Assembly (NCBI RefSeq): GCF_000423365.1
Contig: NZ_AUHV01000002.1
Location: forward strand, 603,260 to 667,259
Direction of reading: 5' to 3'
Source of the DNA: Maritalea myrionectae DSM 19524
GTDB lineage: Bacteria > Pseudomonadota > Alphaproteobacteria > Rhizobiales > Devosiaceae
Length of the DNA: 64,000 nucleotides
The notes below the pieces were generated by a model. That model ran no database searches. It had not been told where the DNA came from and was given only the letters and a program-made list of their open reading frames with translations. Positions 35,978 to 44,715 of this stretch are shown here, in pieces; position 1 is the stretch's first letter, and every line of letters starts with the position of its first letter. Position numbers and translations under genes: made by a program.

Positions 35978-37767
35978 TATGAATCCCGATAAATGTCATT
36001 TTCCATCTGCGCCTTGGCCACACGCTCATTGAGGCCCGCATCATATTCTTGAAGCGCCATACTCACACCGCGATGAACCATGTCCATGATTTCGCGATTG
36101 CCTTTGGCACCGACCACATTGACCTTCAATTCAAGCGGCCCGCCACCGCCACCAAGCCTGTGATTGGGAATAATCACGCCCTGGCTGTCGGGCACAAACA
36201 GCTCTTTGCCGCGCTCTCCAACCAAATAAGGCTCACCTACCGCCACATGCCCGCCATTGGCGCGTGCGCCGAACAGATCAAATGGCAGCCCGCCTGAAAC
36301 GCCCGGCATCAGAAAGTCAAAGAGCTGATTGAAACCCTGCATGGCTTGCATGCGCAGCGCAGCAATAAGGATATCGTCAATTGTGCCGATAATCGCTTCT
36401 CCAAGGCTTTCAGTACCTGCGATCAGCTCATCAAAGTGGGTCATGGCCACGCCGGTCATATTGTCAATCTGCTGTTGCCGATCAGCTTCAGCCTTGGCCT
36501 GCGCCTCCACAGCGGCGGTCAGTTCGTTGTTGGCGATGACCTGCTTGCGAATTTGATCCGCCTCATCACTCATTACATCAACGCCCGCCCGACGAATTTG
36601 ATTGAGAATGTCCTGTTCAACCTGCGCTTTGCCGATCAGTTCCGCCTCAAAACTCAGCGCTTCAATCACCTTGTCAAATTGCGAGATTTCATCGCTGCGA
36701 TCCGATTTTGGCGGCTCGTAGCCATTGGTTTCCATGCCTTCAGGACGCACAGGTGGTAAGCTAGGAATCCCACCTAAAAATTTCTGCAGGTCACGTTCCG
36801 CAGTCCCTAGCCCAAGATCCTTGGTTTTGAACTGGAACGCAAAATCATCAAGCAAGTCCATATTAGGACCGTTTGCTCGCTGGTCATTCATCAAAGCCAG
36901 CTTTGCAGCAAGCGCTCCATTTTCACCATAGCGGTCGATCAGATCGGCATCACTCATCTCAGAAAGATCATTCACTGAAATCCCAGGATGGCTGTCGGGA
37001 TTGGTGGTATCTCTCAGCCAACCAACCGTGCCCAGAACACTGCCCTTCCACCAGGCATCCCAGCGTTGCATCAAAAGATCGAACTCTTTGGCAACATCTT
37101 CAGCCGCGTCGCCCACATCATCTCGGAGCACAAGACCAAGCTCCTGGGCACGATCGCGCATTGCCACGATCCCGTCTTCACCCTCATTGATGAATCGGAC
37201 AAATTGCTCACCAGCTGTACCGCCAAAAATCTCGTCAGCCACACGAAGCTGTGCGGCTGTCTCAAGCTCACCCAACCGCCCGATAATTTCACCGAAAAGG
37301 CGATCCGGCTCCACTAATTTTCGCGCCAACTCATCGCTGCTATAGCCGAGACGTTCAAACGCTTCTTTAGCCGGTCCCGCCTTGGTTTCGATAAACTCAT
37401 CTGCACGCAGATTAAGCTCTTTCAACCCATCGGTCAGTGCCTCAATCCCGACACGCTGCTCCTGCGCAGCAAACTTTAGTTCCTGAAAAGCCTCAAAGCT
37501 AACGCCAGCTGTCTCGGCCTCTGCCGCCAAGTCCGCTACACTTTGGGCTGCATTATTCACGGCATATACGCTGGCAGTGATTGCAGTGGCAAAGGCCCCA
37601 CCACGCATGATATTTGCGGTGGACATAAGCGACTTCGTAAACTGTCCAACATTCCGGTCAGCGACGGATATGCGGTCTCCGAGTTTATCCACATCACGCA
37701 TAGCGTTGGTGAATGCGGGACGCCCGTCATACTGGGCTTTAATCCGCTGCATCAATGGCGTTAGCAT
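35977..37767 (-). CDS. Tail tape measure protein
   Basis: A 596-residue, mostly helical protein. It contains hydrophobic segments (SVYAVNNAAQSVADLAAEAE, GEAIIGTIDDILIAALRMQA), typical for tape measures, and the C-terminal KELFVPDSQGVIIPNHRLGG loop common in this family. Its length sets the tail length, so a tail shorter than lambda's is predicted. The start ATG overlaps the stop of the frameshift product upstream (TAATG). Confidence 0.86.
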   Translation of the reverse strand: MLTPLMQRIKAQYDGRPAFTNAMRDVDKLGDRISVADRNVGQFTKSLMSTANIMRGGAFATAITASVYAVNNAAQSVADLAAEAETAGVSFEAFQELKFAAQEQRVGIEALTDGLKELNLRADEFIETKAGPAKEAFERLGYSSDELARKLVEPDRLFGEIIGRLGELETAAQLRVADEIFGGTAGEQFVRFINEGEDGIVAMRDRAQELGLVLRDDVGDAAEDVAKEFDLLMQRWDAWWKGSVLGTVGWLRDTTNPDSHPGISVNDLSEMSDADLIDRYGENGALAAKLALMNDQRANGPNMDLLDDFAFQFKTKDLGLGTAERDLQKFLGGIPSLPPVRPEGMETNGYEPPKSDRSDEISQFDKVIEALSFEAELIGKAQVEQDILNQIRRAGVDVMSDEADQIRKQVIANNELTAAVEAQAKAEADRQQQIDNMTGVAMTHFDELIAGTESLGEAIIGTIDDILIAALRMQAMQGFNQLFDFLMPGVSGGLPFDLFGARANGGHVAVGEPYLVGERGKELFVPDSQGVIIPNHRLGGGGGPLELKVNVVGAKGNREIMDMVHRGVSMALQEYDAGLNERVAKAQMENDIYRDS

Positions 37768-38236
37768 TATTTCCGGCCTTCAATTTTCAAATAGGCAATC
37801 CACCCGTGAAATTCATCAAGGGTCATGTTCTCGATTTCCGAAACTGTTTTGTGAAGCCGATCCGCAAGACGGTATTTGTTCAATTCTTGCGGATCGGATT
37901 TTAGTTTTTTACCTGGTCAGCCACATTGTGATGCTGCTTCATCTGCAAGCCAATGCGAGAGACCACCCGTTCATCGGCGAATGTATATAGCGATTGGGCA
38001 TCCCCTTCCGAAAACAACAGATTGCCGTCCTCATCCATCGCCTTGCGCACGATCATTTGGCATAGCGCTAAATGACTATTTCCATCCGATTTCTTATTGA
38101 ACAAATGGGAGTCACTCAAAGTCGGCGGATCATAGAAGATGCACAACGGCTGGTCGCCTTCACCCCATTCTTCAACTTCAATCACAGATCGCTTCTGATC
38201 TTCATATTGCTTGGTGATGCGTTCAATTATGCTCAT
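37767..38236 (-). CDS. Tail assembly chaperone GT product via -1 frameshift
   Basis: Reading from 38236 with a -1 slip at 37904-37910 gives a 156-residue fusion. Its added tail starts LKSDPQELNKYRLADRLHKT and includes MTLDEFHGWIAYLKIEGRK, typical of the T domain. The stop lies at 37767-37769 and overlaps the tape-measure ATG. In lambda gpGT acts with gpG to load the tape measure and tail tube subunits during assembly. Confidence 0.83.
37857..37910 (-). promoter_or_regulatory. Programmed -1 ribosomal frameshift signal
   Basis: On the minus strand the slippery heptamer A AAA AAC lies in the correct frame (GTA AAA AAC TAA). Six bases later a perfect 12-bp stem begins: CCGATCCGCAAG pairs with CTTGCGGATCGG (plus coordinates 37886-37897 and 37857-37868), loop 17 nt. 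This is the standard geometry for -1 frameshifting. Confidence 0.88.
37901..38236 (-). CDS. Tail assembly chaperone G (unshifted product)
   Basis: The zero-frame product is 111 residues, ending VADQVKN. It includes IERITKQYEDQKRSVIEVEE and DEDGNLLFSEGDAQSLYTFA, which match the G-type chaperones that sit between major tail protein and tape measure. The start directly follows the tail tube gene (overlap 1 nt). Confidence 0.85.
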   Translation of the reverse strand: MSIIERITKQYEDQKRSVIEVEEWGEGDQPLCIFYDPPTLSDSHLFNKKSDGNSHLALCQMIVRKAMDEDGNLLFSEGDAQSLYTFADERVVSRIGLQMKQHHNVADQVKN

Positions 38237-38631
38237 TACGCCACCGTTGTTTTGGTCAGCGATCCATTGGCTGAAGCGCTGAAATTTCGGGTCACAACAC
38301 CATCTTTAGAACCGGATGAGTTGATCGCGGTGATGATGGCATTGCCAGCACAAGATTGATCGCCTGAACCATCGCCACCAGGAAACAAATCCAAGGCGAC
38401 TTGAGATCCAACGGTTAAGGTCTCTTGTCCATCCGTATCTGTGGGGTCATACCAACAATCGATCGTCACCGACCAATCTTTGATGCCGCCAGGCTTGCGG
38501 GTTTTCGTGGTGTCACCCATGGCGGTGTCTTCTTTAACGTCAGCGGTTTCGCTCAATGACCAAGCCGTGACTTCAGCGATGATCGTTGTGCCAATTTTCA
38601 CAACGCCATCATTGCCATCCAATGTGGACAT
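38236..38631 (-). CDS. Major tail tube protein
   Basis: A 131-residue protein. MSTLDGNDGVVKIGTTIIAE, VTAWSLSETAD and WSVTIDCWYDPTDTDGQ are characteristic of phage tail tube proteins of the long-tailed phages. It precedes the G/GT gene, the usual order. GGAG-like site upstream. Confidence 0.82.
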   Translation of the reverse strand: MSTLDGNDGVVKIGTTIIAEVTAWSLSETADVKEDTAMGDTTKTRKPGGIKDWSVTIDCWYDPTDTDGQETLTVGSQVALDLFPGGDGSGDQSCAGNAIITAINSSGSKDGVVTRNFSASANGSLTKTTVA

Positions 38632-38640
38632 GCTTGTCTC

Positions 38641-39087
38641 CTATTGTATCAAAATTGAAGGTTGGTCACTTTTGGTGCGATAGCGCACTTCATAGACCAT
38701 TTGCATATTGGCGGCGCGCTGTTCACTGCCCCCACCAATGTCGCTTTCAGTTGAAGTCAGCCGGATTGATTTAATCAGCCCGCCTAATTTCGGATCGCTG
38801 CCAAACGCGGTTTCAATGTCCACCGCCAAATCGTCCAGATCGTCCTCAATATCCACATCGCCCTTCACATAGGCTTCAAGCGAGATACTTAAAGTGCGGT
38901 CCAGCGGTGGAGTGCTGCCCATCGCCGAAACGTCGATCTGTTCTTGTGGGGCGAAAACGATCAACACCGGCCCGTCAACCGGATCTACCCGATTTGTGCG
39001 GGCTTTCATCACCTTCGCATTGGCGATTCCAATTGCTTGAATTTTGGCGATCACAGCCTCACGGATCTGTTGCCTGGCATGTGCCAT
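38641..39087 (-). CDS. Tail terminator / head-tail completion protein
   Basis: A 148-residue protein with ILVF-APQEQIDVSAMGSTP and RTLSISLEAYVKGDVDIEDDL, the pattern of lambda gpU-type tail terminators. The ATG at 39087 overlaps the stop of the gene before it (TGATG). It would cap the tail tube and join it to the head. Confidence 0.72.
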   Translation of the reverse strand: MAHARQQIREAVIAKIQAIGIANAKVMKARTNRVDPVDGPVLIVFAPQEQIDVSAMGSTPPLDRTLSISLEAYVKGDVDIEDDLDDLAVDIETAFGSDPKLGGLIKSIRLTSTESDIGGGSEQRAANMQMVYEVRYRTKSDQPSILIQ

Positions 39088-39413
39088 CAAACCAACTCCA
39101 ATTGCAGTTCAACGACACCTTGTCCATCAACAGCCAATGGGGCACACACCTTGTATGCCTTGCCCCCGATCGTGACCAAATCGCCTTCACCAGCATTTTC
39201 TGGCAAATCATCCATTTTGCAGGTGATCGTCGCTTCATTCACTTGAACGGGCACTGAACCAAGATCATCAACTTGCGAGGATGAGTGGTCAAAAAGTCCG
39301 TTTAGCGTGTTGGTGACACCGCCAGATGCAAGCTGATAGGTAAATTCAATTGCGAACTCATCAGATCGAAAGAAACCGTCAATGTCACTTTTTAGCGTTT
39401 CGGCCAGCGTCAC
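39087..39413 (-). CDS. Head-tail joining protein (FII-like)
   Basis: A 108-residue beta-rich protein (ATITCKMDDLPENAGEGDLV, TIGGKAYKV). The GTG at 39413 is preferred because GGAG lies 7 nt upstream; the ATG at 39446 has no such site and would create a 62-nt overlap. It follows the small gene by overlap and leads into the tail terminator. Confidence 0.65.
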   Translation of the reverse strand: MTLAETLKSDIDGFFRSDEFAIEFTYQLASGGVTNTLNGLFDHSSSQVDDLGSVPVQVNEATITCKMDDLPENAGEGDLVTIGGKAYKVCAPLAVDGQGVVELQLELV

Positions 39414-39570
39414 TGGATGGCTCCTTTTCAGTGTTCTTGTCGGCATATTCGGCTTTACCGACAGCCTTCAGATCGGCGGCTTCAGCAACGGGTGCATCAA
39501 CAGTCTCACCGCGTTTTTTCCACTTGCCACCAACTGGTGCCGATTTAAGAAGTTTGATTTTGCGTTTCAT
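39385..39570 (-). CDS. Small phage head protein (DUF7210-like)
   Basis: A 61-residue protein starting MKRKIKLLKSAPVGGKWKKR, with APVAEAADLKAVGKAEY. The form resembles small beta-hairpin proteins found between head and tail genes of Mu- and lambda-like phages. It overlaps the 178-residue gene by 26 nt and the FII-like gene by 29 nt in another frame. Support is from start codon, position and composition. Confidence 0.5.
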   Translation of the reverse strand: MKRKIKLLKSAPVGGKWKKRGETVDAPVAEAADLKAVGKAEYADKNTEKEPSSDAGRNAKK

Positions 39571-40081
39571 TGGACGCACCGCCCTTCTTTGCATCCGCCT
39601 CATTTTCAGGTTTTTGACCACCTGTTTGGGCTGATGTACCGCCACTGCCAGCTTTGGCCGCTTCCAGCGTCGCCAGGGCCTCATCGGCTTCCGCTTTAGC
39701 CTTTTGGGCTTCTGCCTTAGCTGCATCGGCTTCCGCCTTGGCTTTATCAGCATCTGCTTTGGCTTTTTCGGCTTCTGCCTTTGCCTTTTCCAACGCTTCA
39801 AGGTCATCAGCGCTGGCAGCATCGGATAATGAATCAGGTGCAAGGCCACATGCACGCTCCTGATGGCGATCAAGTTTGCCCTCAATGCCAAGTTCTTCTT
39901 TGGCTTTGAAGTTCAGCAGTTGCAGCGCTTTATAAGGTTCACGCTTTTCAGCGCCTTTGCCTACCGCCTTGCCTTTAGCCTTGACGATCAGATGAGACCG
40001 CGCATCCGCCTGCGCCTTGGTCAAAAGAACAACGGTACCGGCCCCAACTGTTATGGCGGTAATTAACTTACGAATTTCCAT
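39545..40081 (-). CDS. Phage structural protein with Ala/Glu/Lys coiled-coil repeat
   Basis: A 178-residue protein. Residues 1-75 form a folded region with VGAGTVVLLTKAQADARSH and YKALQLLNFKAKEELG. Residues about 95-150 are a continuous A/E/K/D repeat (KAEAEKAKADADKAKAEADA), predicted as a long coiled coil. The start follows a terminator, so it may have its own promoter. Function unknown; a head fibre or decoration role is possible. Confidence 0.6.
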   Translation of the reverse strand: MEIRKLITAITVGAGTVVLLTKAQADARSHLIVKAKGKAVGKGAEKREPYKALQLLNFKAKEELGIEGKLDRHQERACGLAPDSLSDAASADDLEALEKAKAEAEKAKADADKAKAEADAAKAEAQKAKAEADEALATLEAAKAGSGGTSAQTGGQKPENEADAKKGGASNETQNQTS

Positions 40082-40091
40082 TTTGGTTCTC

Positions 40092-40121
40092 CAAAGAGAA
40101 AAGCCCGCTCAAAGGCGGGCT
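40092..40121 (-). terminator. Terminator after the major capsid gene
   Basis: On the minus strand AGCCCGC-CTTTGA-GCGGGCT then TTTTCTC follows the capsid stop. It would keep capsid mRNA levels above the rest of the structural transcript by partial termination. Confidence 0.82.
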
Positions 40122-40158
40122 ATTTCTCAGCTATTGTTTTGGATTGAAGAAAATGTGC

Positions 40159-41091
40159 TTAGGTGAACGTCACCTTCACCGCACCAGACCATTGGCCATA
40201 GCCAACATTACCAGCCCAATCGACACCATAGAGGTGTTCTTTTTCCTTGACTTCGTGCTCAGTACCGTCACCAATTGCCCAAGGTTCGATCGGCTCTTCT
40301 TCTTGAATTATAAACGGCTTCACCTCAGAATCGGTCCGATAAAGCACAAAGCTATCCGACCAGGTCAAACGCGCATTGGGCACGATTTTGATCTGAAACT
40401 CGCCTTGCAATGAAGGCAAAACAGCAGACTTACCACCTTCACCCAAAACAGCGTTGACGGCTTTCAGCGCCGCACCCATCATCGCAATTGGCACCTGGAT
40501 GGTGAATTGCGATGCAGACTGGTTGATCGGTTCTCCATGTTCATCCTTGAAACCAAGGATCGCCTCAATAGCTTTCAAAACCGCGTCTTCAAACTCACTG
40601 ACAGTTGGGCTGGTGCCCGTTGCTGCAGTGACTGAAATGCTGTTTGATTGCACACCGCCCTTGGTGGGATGGTCCGTATCAAAGAAATATTGTCCATCGT
40701 AGCAAGGTGAAGATGCGCCATTCATGATCAGCTTCGAAATCAAAGATGCAGGCAAATCTTCTGCACGTGAAACAAGATCGTTCACCCGCAGCCGGATCAT
40801 GCCGGTCTTGTCGCGCCGCATATCCTTCTTTTTGAAGGTGATTGAGTTATCAAAATCCTTATTCGCCAGGCTAAAGCTGTATTCCTTAATTTCAGCAGGA
40901 GAACGCGAATTGACAAATTCGCTCATGGCAGGCACGGCACCGAGCCAGCCATAATCTTCAGAGGCTTCATTAGAGGAAACCTTCATCGCACATTCATCAA
41001 CCCAGCTTGTAGAGCCGGTATCAAGACGCGACATCATCATTGCAATCACCGCCTGAGACGAGATTGCCTTATATTGAGCAGCTGCTCCCAT
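40159..41091 (-). CDS. Major capsid protein (Mu gpT-like)
   Basis: A 310-residue protein. EDYGWLGAVPAMSEFVNSR, YDGQYFFDTDHPTKGG and the C-terminal VLYRTDSEVKPFIIQEEEP match Mu-type major head subunit gpT rather than the lambda E capsid. The ATG at 41091 follows AAGGA. It is the last of the head proteins before a terminator. Confidence 0.85.
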   Translation of the reverse strand: MGAAAQYKAISSQAVIAMMMSRLDTGSTSWVDECAMKVSSNEASEDYGWLGAVPAMSEFVNSRSPAEIKEYSFSLANKDFDNSITFKKKDMRRDKTGMIRLRVNDLVSRAEDLPASLISKLIMNGASSPCYDGQYFFDTDHPTKGGVQSNSISVTAATGTSPTVSEFEDAVLKAIEAILGFKDEHGEPINQSASQFTIQVPIAMMGAALKAVNAVLGEGGKSAVLPSLQGEFQIKIVPNARLTWSDSFVLYRTDSEVKPFIIQEEEPIEPWAIGDGTEHEVKEKEHLYGVDWAGNVGYGQWSGAVKVTFT

Positions 41092-41103
41092 AGTCAAAAA
41101 TCC

Positions 41104-41526
41104 TTATGCTTGCAACGCGGCTTTGGCCAGTGACGCATCATAAGCGACATCACACAGTGTGCCGCTGATGTGCCGCACAACATAGCCAATCAAAGAGTTG
41201 CTGGTTGCAGTGAGGGTGAAAGTGCCATCATCTGATGCATAGACAGGTGGGTGGTCATTGGAAGTGATATCCGCCCCCACCACATCAAGTTGAATGCGGC
41301 CGCGATGCTTGATTTGCACCTCAGTTTCGCCATTTGCGCCATCGCGGTTGTCGGCCTCGGCTTCGGCGAACCCACAAAATGGATCACCGGCATTGAGCGG
41401 ACGGGCATAACCCGAGCCGTTTTCGCCAACAGCGCCACCTTGAAAGACACGGATGGATGCAGCCACCGGCAACTCAGATTTATCGCCGATCACATGCACC
41501 CGTGTTTGATTTGCTGTAAGTGCCAT
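41104..41526 (-). CDS. Capsid decoration protein (DUF2190-like)
   Basis: A 140-residue beta-rich protein. The patterns NAGDPFCGFAEAEADNR and GYVVRHISGTLCDVAYD are those of DUF2190 capsid decoration proteins. It overlaps the S49 protease stop by one nucleotide and precedes the capsid gene. Confidence 0.78.
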   Translation of the reverse strand: MALTANQTRVHVIGDKSELPVAASIRVFQGGAVGENGSGYARPLNAGDPFCGFAEAEADNRDGANGETEVQIKHRGRIQLDVVGADITSNDHPPVYASDDGTFTLTATSNSLIGYVVRHISGTLCDVAYDASLAKAALQA

Positions 41527-42023
41527 TATGATTTTGCCTCACGTTTTTTGAAGGCAACATAATCGGAGGCCTCGACAAACTGCTCTTGCAGTTCGGCGTT
41601 CGCTTCCCATTCAGCAGTCCACCCTTCAGGCGTTTGCTCTACTTTGTTGCCAGATTGCTGGGCAGCACTTGGGGCAGGTTCTGCGCCTTGTGCCAGTTGA
41701 TCATCAGACTGAAGTGCAGAAAGGGTTTTGCCTTTCTTATATTCATCTGACGTCATTATCCGGTGCGCAGCTTCAGCCGGGGTGGTTTTCCCATCCGCCA
41801 CCATTTCTGCGATCAGATCATCACAACCGGGTTCAGCCAAAGCTTGAATCCCGGCAATGCGGTCACGCTCTTCAGCTGCAGCTTTGTCGATCAGCGATTG
41901 CTGATCGTTTTTTGCTTCAGCACGAATTGCTTTGACCAATTCAGGATCATTGGCTTGAAGGGCCGAAACCCGTTCATCCAATGATGGCTGGGGCGCATCC
42001 CCAGCCGCCTGTTTATTGGGCAT
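41526..42023 (-). CDS. Nested scaffold protein (Nu3-like, internal start)
   Basis: An ATG at 42023 inside the protease frame is preceded by AAGGAG with 9 nt spacing, and would give a 165-residue product starting MPNKQAAGDAPQPS. It comprises the scaffold segment alone, as in lambda C/Nu3. Separate expression is inferred from this site. Confidence 0.65.
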   Translation of the reverse strand: MPNKQAAGDAPQPSLDERVSALQANDPELVKAIRAEAKNDQQSLIDKAAAEERDRIAGIQALAEPGCDDLIAEMVADGKTTPAEAAHRIMTSDEYKKGKTLSALQSDDQLAQGAEPAPSAAQQSGNKVEQTPEGWTAEWEANAELQEQFVEASDYVAFKKREAKS

Positions 42024-42917
42024 AGTCTTATGCTCCTTGCTCGTGGAAACCGCTGCGGCTCGGCCCCCTTGGTTTTCATCATTTGAACGGGCCGCAACCC
42101 CCGCCAAAACTTCATCAAATGTGGCAATGCCATCAATCATCCCGCGCGAAAGCGCTTCAGTGGCAGAAAACACCAACCCTCGACCGAATTGCGCCAATAC
42201 CTGATCGGCTGAAATGTTCTTATATTCGGCAAGTGCCTCGACAAACATTTGCCCGGCATCATCAACGATTGCCTGCAACTCCGCCTGCCCCTCTTCACTT
42301 TCAGGGTCCAACCGTTTGTTTGGTGATTGCGATGCTGTAATTTCGATTTTGCGGGCACCCCATTTGGATAGGATCCCGTCCATTTCCCAATAGCTGATCA
42401 CCGATCCTACGGAACCCACCATTGAGGTGCGCGTGGCCCATGCCTTATCAGCCGCACTTGCCAACCAAAAAGCTGCTGAGCAACCAATCCCATTGATCAT
42501 GGCTTCAATCGGTTTATGCTTGCTAAACTCACGTATCCGTTTGGCTGCTTCATCCAAGTTGGAGCATTGCCCGCCTGGGCTATCAATTTCCAAAACCGCG
42601 CCAACAAACTCATCGCTTTTGGCCAGTTCCAGATCACGTTCAAACTCTTCATATGAATAGGTGTATGGATTGTTGCGGTGAGAAAGCGGCCCATATACTC
42701 GTATGACCGCAACATCGTCGCGCCGATAGGCCATCGATCCACGCACAAGCGCTTCAATTGGTGCGCGATCCTCAACGCTGATCTCGCCCAAATCCACTCC
42801 AAGTTTGTCGCCAACCACCCGCTGAAACAATTGAGGATTCCGCATTTGCAAAAATGCCGCCATGCTTGCCAGATTAAGCTGGTGGCGATCCATCATCCAA
42901 TGTCCTGTAAAGCTCAT
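41526..42917 (-). CDS. S49 family prohead protease with C-terminal scaffold
   Basis: A 463-residue protein. Residues about 60-270 are an SppA/ClpP-type serine protease: VLEIDSPGGQCSNLDEAA, the catalytic Ser in MINGIGCSAAFWLASAAD and Lys in GARKIEITASQSPNK. The remainder is a low-complexity helical scaffold. Homologue of lambda gpC. It matures the prohead. ATGA overlap with the portal. Confidence 0.87.
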   Translation of the reverse strand: MSFTGHWMMDRHQLNLASMAAFLQMRNPQLFQRVVGDKLGVDLGEISVEDRAPIEALVRGSMAYRRDDVAVIRVYGPLSHRNNPYTYSYEEFERDLELAKSDEFVGAVLEIDSPGGQCSNLDEAAKRIREFSKHKPIEAMINGIGCSAAFWLASAADKAWATRTSMVGSVGSVISYWEMDGILSKWGARKIEITASQSPNKRLDPESEEGQAELQAIVDDAGQMFVEALAEYKNISADQVLAQFGRGLVFSATEALSRGMIDGIATFDEVLAGVAARSNDENQGGRAAAVSTSKEHKTMPNKQAAGDAPQPSLDERVSALQANDPELVKAIRAEAKNDQQSLIDKAAAEERDRIAGIQALAEPGCDDLIAEMVADGKTTPAEAAHRIMTSDEYKKGKTLSALQSDDQLAQGAEPAPSAAQQSGNKVEQTPEGWTAEWEANAELQEQFVEASDYVAFKKREAKS

Positions 42918-44479
42918 TCTTCATCCTCATCATTGTCGGCATCTTCTGATGCAGGTTCTTCTTGGGTTGGGCTGGTTGTCGCATCTTGGGCTATGCGGCT
43001 GTCCTCATGCGCCAGCTGGTCATGCTTTTCATCAAACTGACCGCCCGTGCGCTCAATCATCACCTGCTGTCTTGTTTTGGTGCGCGTTTTGATATCCACC
43101 TCATCCGCTTTTGCTTCTTTTAGCGGATCGATAGACATGCGCTGCGATCCCAGCCACTCACCACTCAGCCAGGCTTGACGCTTGACCGGATCGTCATTGA
43201 AACCCGGCAGTTCAAGGCGACCGCTTGCGACCGCCTCCACCAAAATCCATTCAACAATCACATTGAGTGCATGACGCGACAGCCAACCACGGCGGCGCTT
43301 GAAATATTGCCAAGCCAACTCAAGCGCGGCACGGCTGGCCGTGTAGGACGCAGTAAAATGCTTGATGAGCAACTCAAAAGGGATCTCCAGTGCCACACCG
43401 ATTTGGCGCAACATTGCAACGACAAACGGATCAAAACCTGAGTTTGGCCGACCATGTTCTGGTATCTTGATTGACTGCCCTTCCGGCAAATCAACAATCG
43501 AACCATCCTCGATATTGATTTCATCATCATCGGTTTTGACGTCCGAGCCGCCAGTATCCAGGACATGCTGGCCATCATCTATATCCGCGCCCGCTTGTCG
43601 CTCGATAAACCCAAATAGTTTCGCCGCATTCTTGGCCGCATCGGCCTCATAGACGGTGTAATCGGACAGTAGCTTGGCCAGTTCCATGATTGGCGCAAAA
43701 TATGGCACCCCTCTTGGCTGGCCAGGGCGCAAATGCACCATGGGCAACAACATCAGGGGCAAGCCATTTTGTCCGACAGCTGGAACATAGCTCCACTTGC
43801 GATCTTCAGGTTTAGCGATGTCCCCCGGATGGTGCTTAGTGAAGTGATAGCCTTCCACCTTCCCATCTTTAGCGAATTGCACGCCACCTTTGATGCGGTC
43901 ACTATCCGGCAGATTGCCCGGATTAGAAATCCGCTCGCCTTCAATCAGTACGATCTTTAAACCATAAGTATCCCCTGGGCGTTTTTGATAGCGTCGGGCA
44001 ATGCCAATGTCGCCTTTTTCAAGCACCCCGCGCAGAATGATCTCTTGCAGATCAATCCAAGGGATATTCCCTTCCCAGCTCAATGTTTTGAAAGCCAGAT
44101 TAAGTTCGCGGGTGATTTCATCGCTCTTTTTTTGCGCCTCTTCGCGGCTTAAACCCAACAGCTCACGCCGCAATGCGGGGCGAAACTGCAGACCCGTGCC
44201 GATCACGCCAGAAACATTAGTGTGCATCGCACCTGCAGCCAGCGGCGTATTGCGGATCAGATCACTTGATGCAGACCGCAATTCAGGTAGGTCCGGCAAC
44301 GTTTCTGTCGCAGCGGATCCAGAACCCATTTGCCAGCCCCGAATGCGCTTGCTGCGCGATGGCACGCCTGTATAGCCAATGGATTGCGGCATCCGGACAA
44401 ACAGATCACCGGAAAAGCGCGCAGCTATCCCGACCACCGACCGTCCAAGCCGTTGGCGAAGGTTCATTCTTTTCTTCAT
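42914..44479 (-). CDS. Portal protein (lambda family)
   Basis: A 521-residue portal. The blocks ELRSASSDLIRNTPLAAGA, HLRPGQPRGVPYFAPIMELA and TASYTASRAALELAWQYFKR are typical of lambda gpB-like portals. The C-terminus is acidic and disordered (PASEDADNDEDEE). It forms the dodecameric DNA gate of the head. Its stop overlaps the protease start by ATGA. Confidence 0.9.
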   Translation of the reverse strand: MKKRMNLRQRLGRSVVGIAARFSGDLFVRMPQSIGYTGVPSRSKRIRGWQMGSGSAATETLPDLPELRSASSDLIRNTPLAAGAMHTNVSGVIGTGLQFRPALRRELLGLSREEAQKKSDEITRELNLAFKTLSWEGNIPWIDLQEIILRGVLEKGDIGIARRYQKRPGDTYGLKIVLIEGERISNPGNLPDSDRIKGGVQFAKDGKVEGYHFTKHHPGDIAKPEDRKWSYVPAVGQNGLPLMLLPMVHLRPGQPRGVPYFAPIMELAKLLSDYTVYEADAAKNAAKLFGFIERQAGADIDDGQHVLDTGGSDVKTDDDEINIEDGSIVDLPEGQSIKIPEHGRPNSGFDPFVVAMLRQIGVALEIPFELLIKHFTASYTASRAALELAWQYFKRRRGWLSRHALNVIVEWILVEAVASGRLELPGFNDDPVKRQAWLSGEWLGSQRMSIDPLKEAKADEVDIKTRTKTRQQVMIERTGGQFDEKHDQLAHEDSRIAQDATTSPTQEEPASEDADNDEDEE

Positions 44480-44481
44480 GA

Positions 44482-44715
44482 TTATCCGACCAGGTTGACC
44501 GTGCGGCGGCGTTTGTTGGCGGGCAAGCTCAGTTGCCGCACCTTCTTATCCCAAAACTCAATCTGCTTTTGGATCCATGCAGCATTGGCACGCGTCAACG
44601 TGCGTGAACCAGTTTCGGTTTGAATGGTATAGCTTTGCGATTCCGCAACCCGTTCGCTGGCTTCCAACCATTTATCGAGGTTGGTTTGAGCCTGTTGCAA
44701 TGTAATGCCCGGCAT
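44482..44715 (-). CDS. Head completion/connector protein (DUF6148-like)
   Basis: A 77-residue protein with QAQTNLDKWLEASERVAESQ and ARAAWIQKQIEFWDKK-like pattern, recalling gpW/DUF6148 neck proteins found between terminase and portal. It shares one nucleotide with the terminase stop. Confidence 0.72.
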   Translation of the reverse strand: MPGITLQQAQTNLDKWLEASERVAESQSYTIQTETGSRTLTRANAAWIQKQIEFWDKKVRQLSLPANKRRRTVNLVG

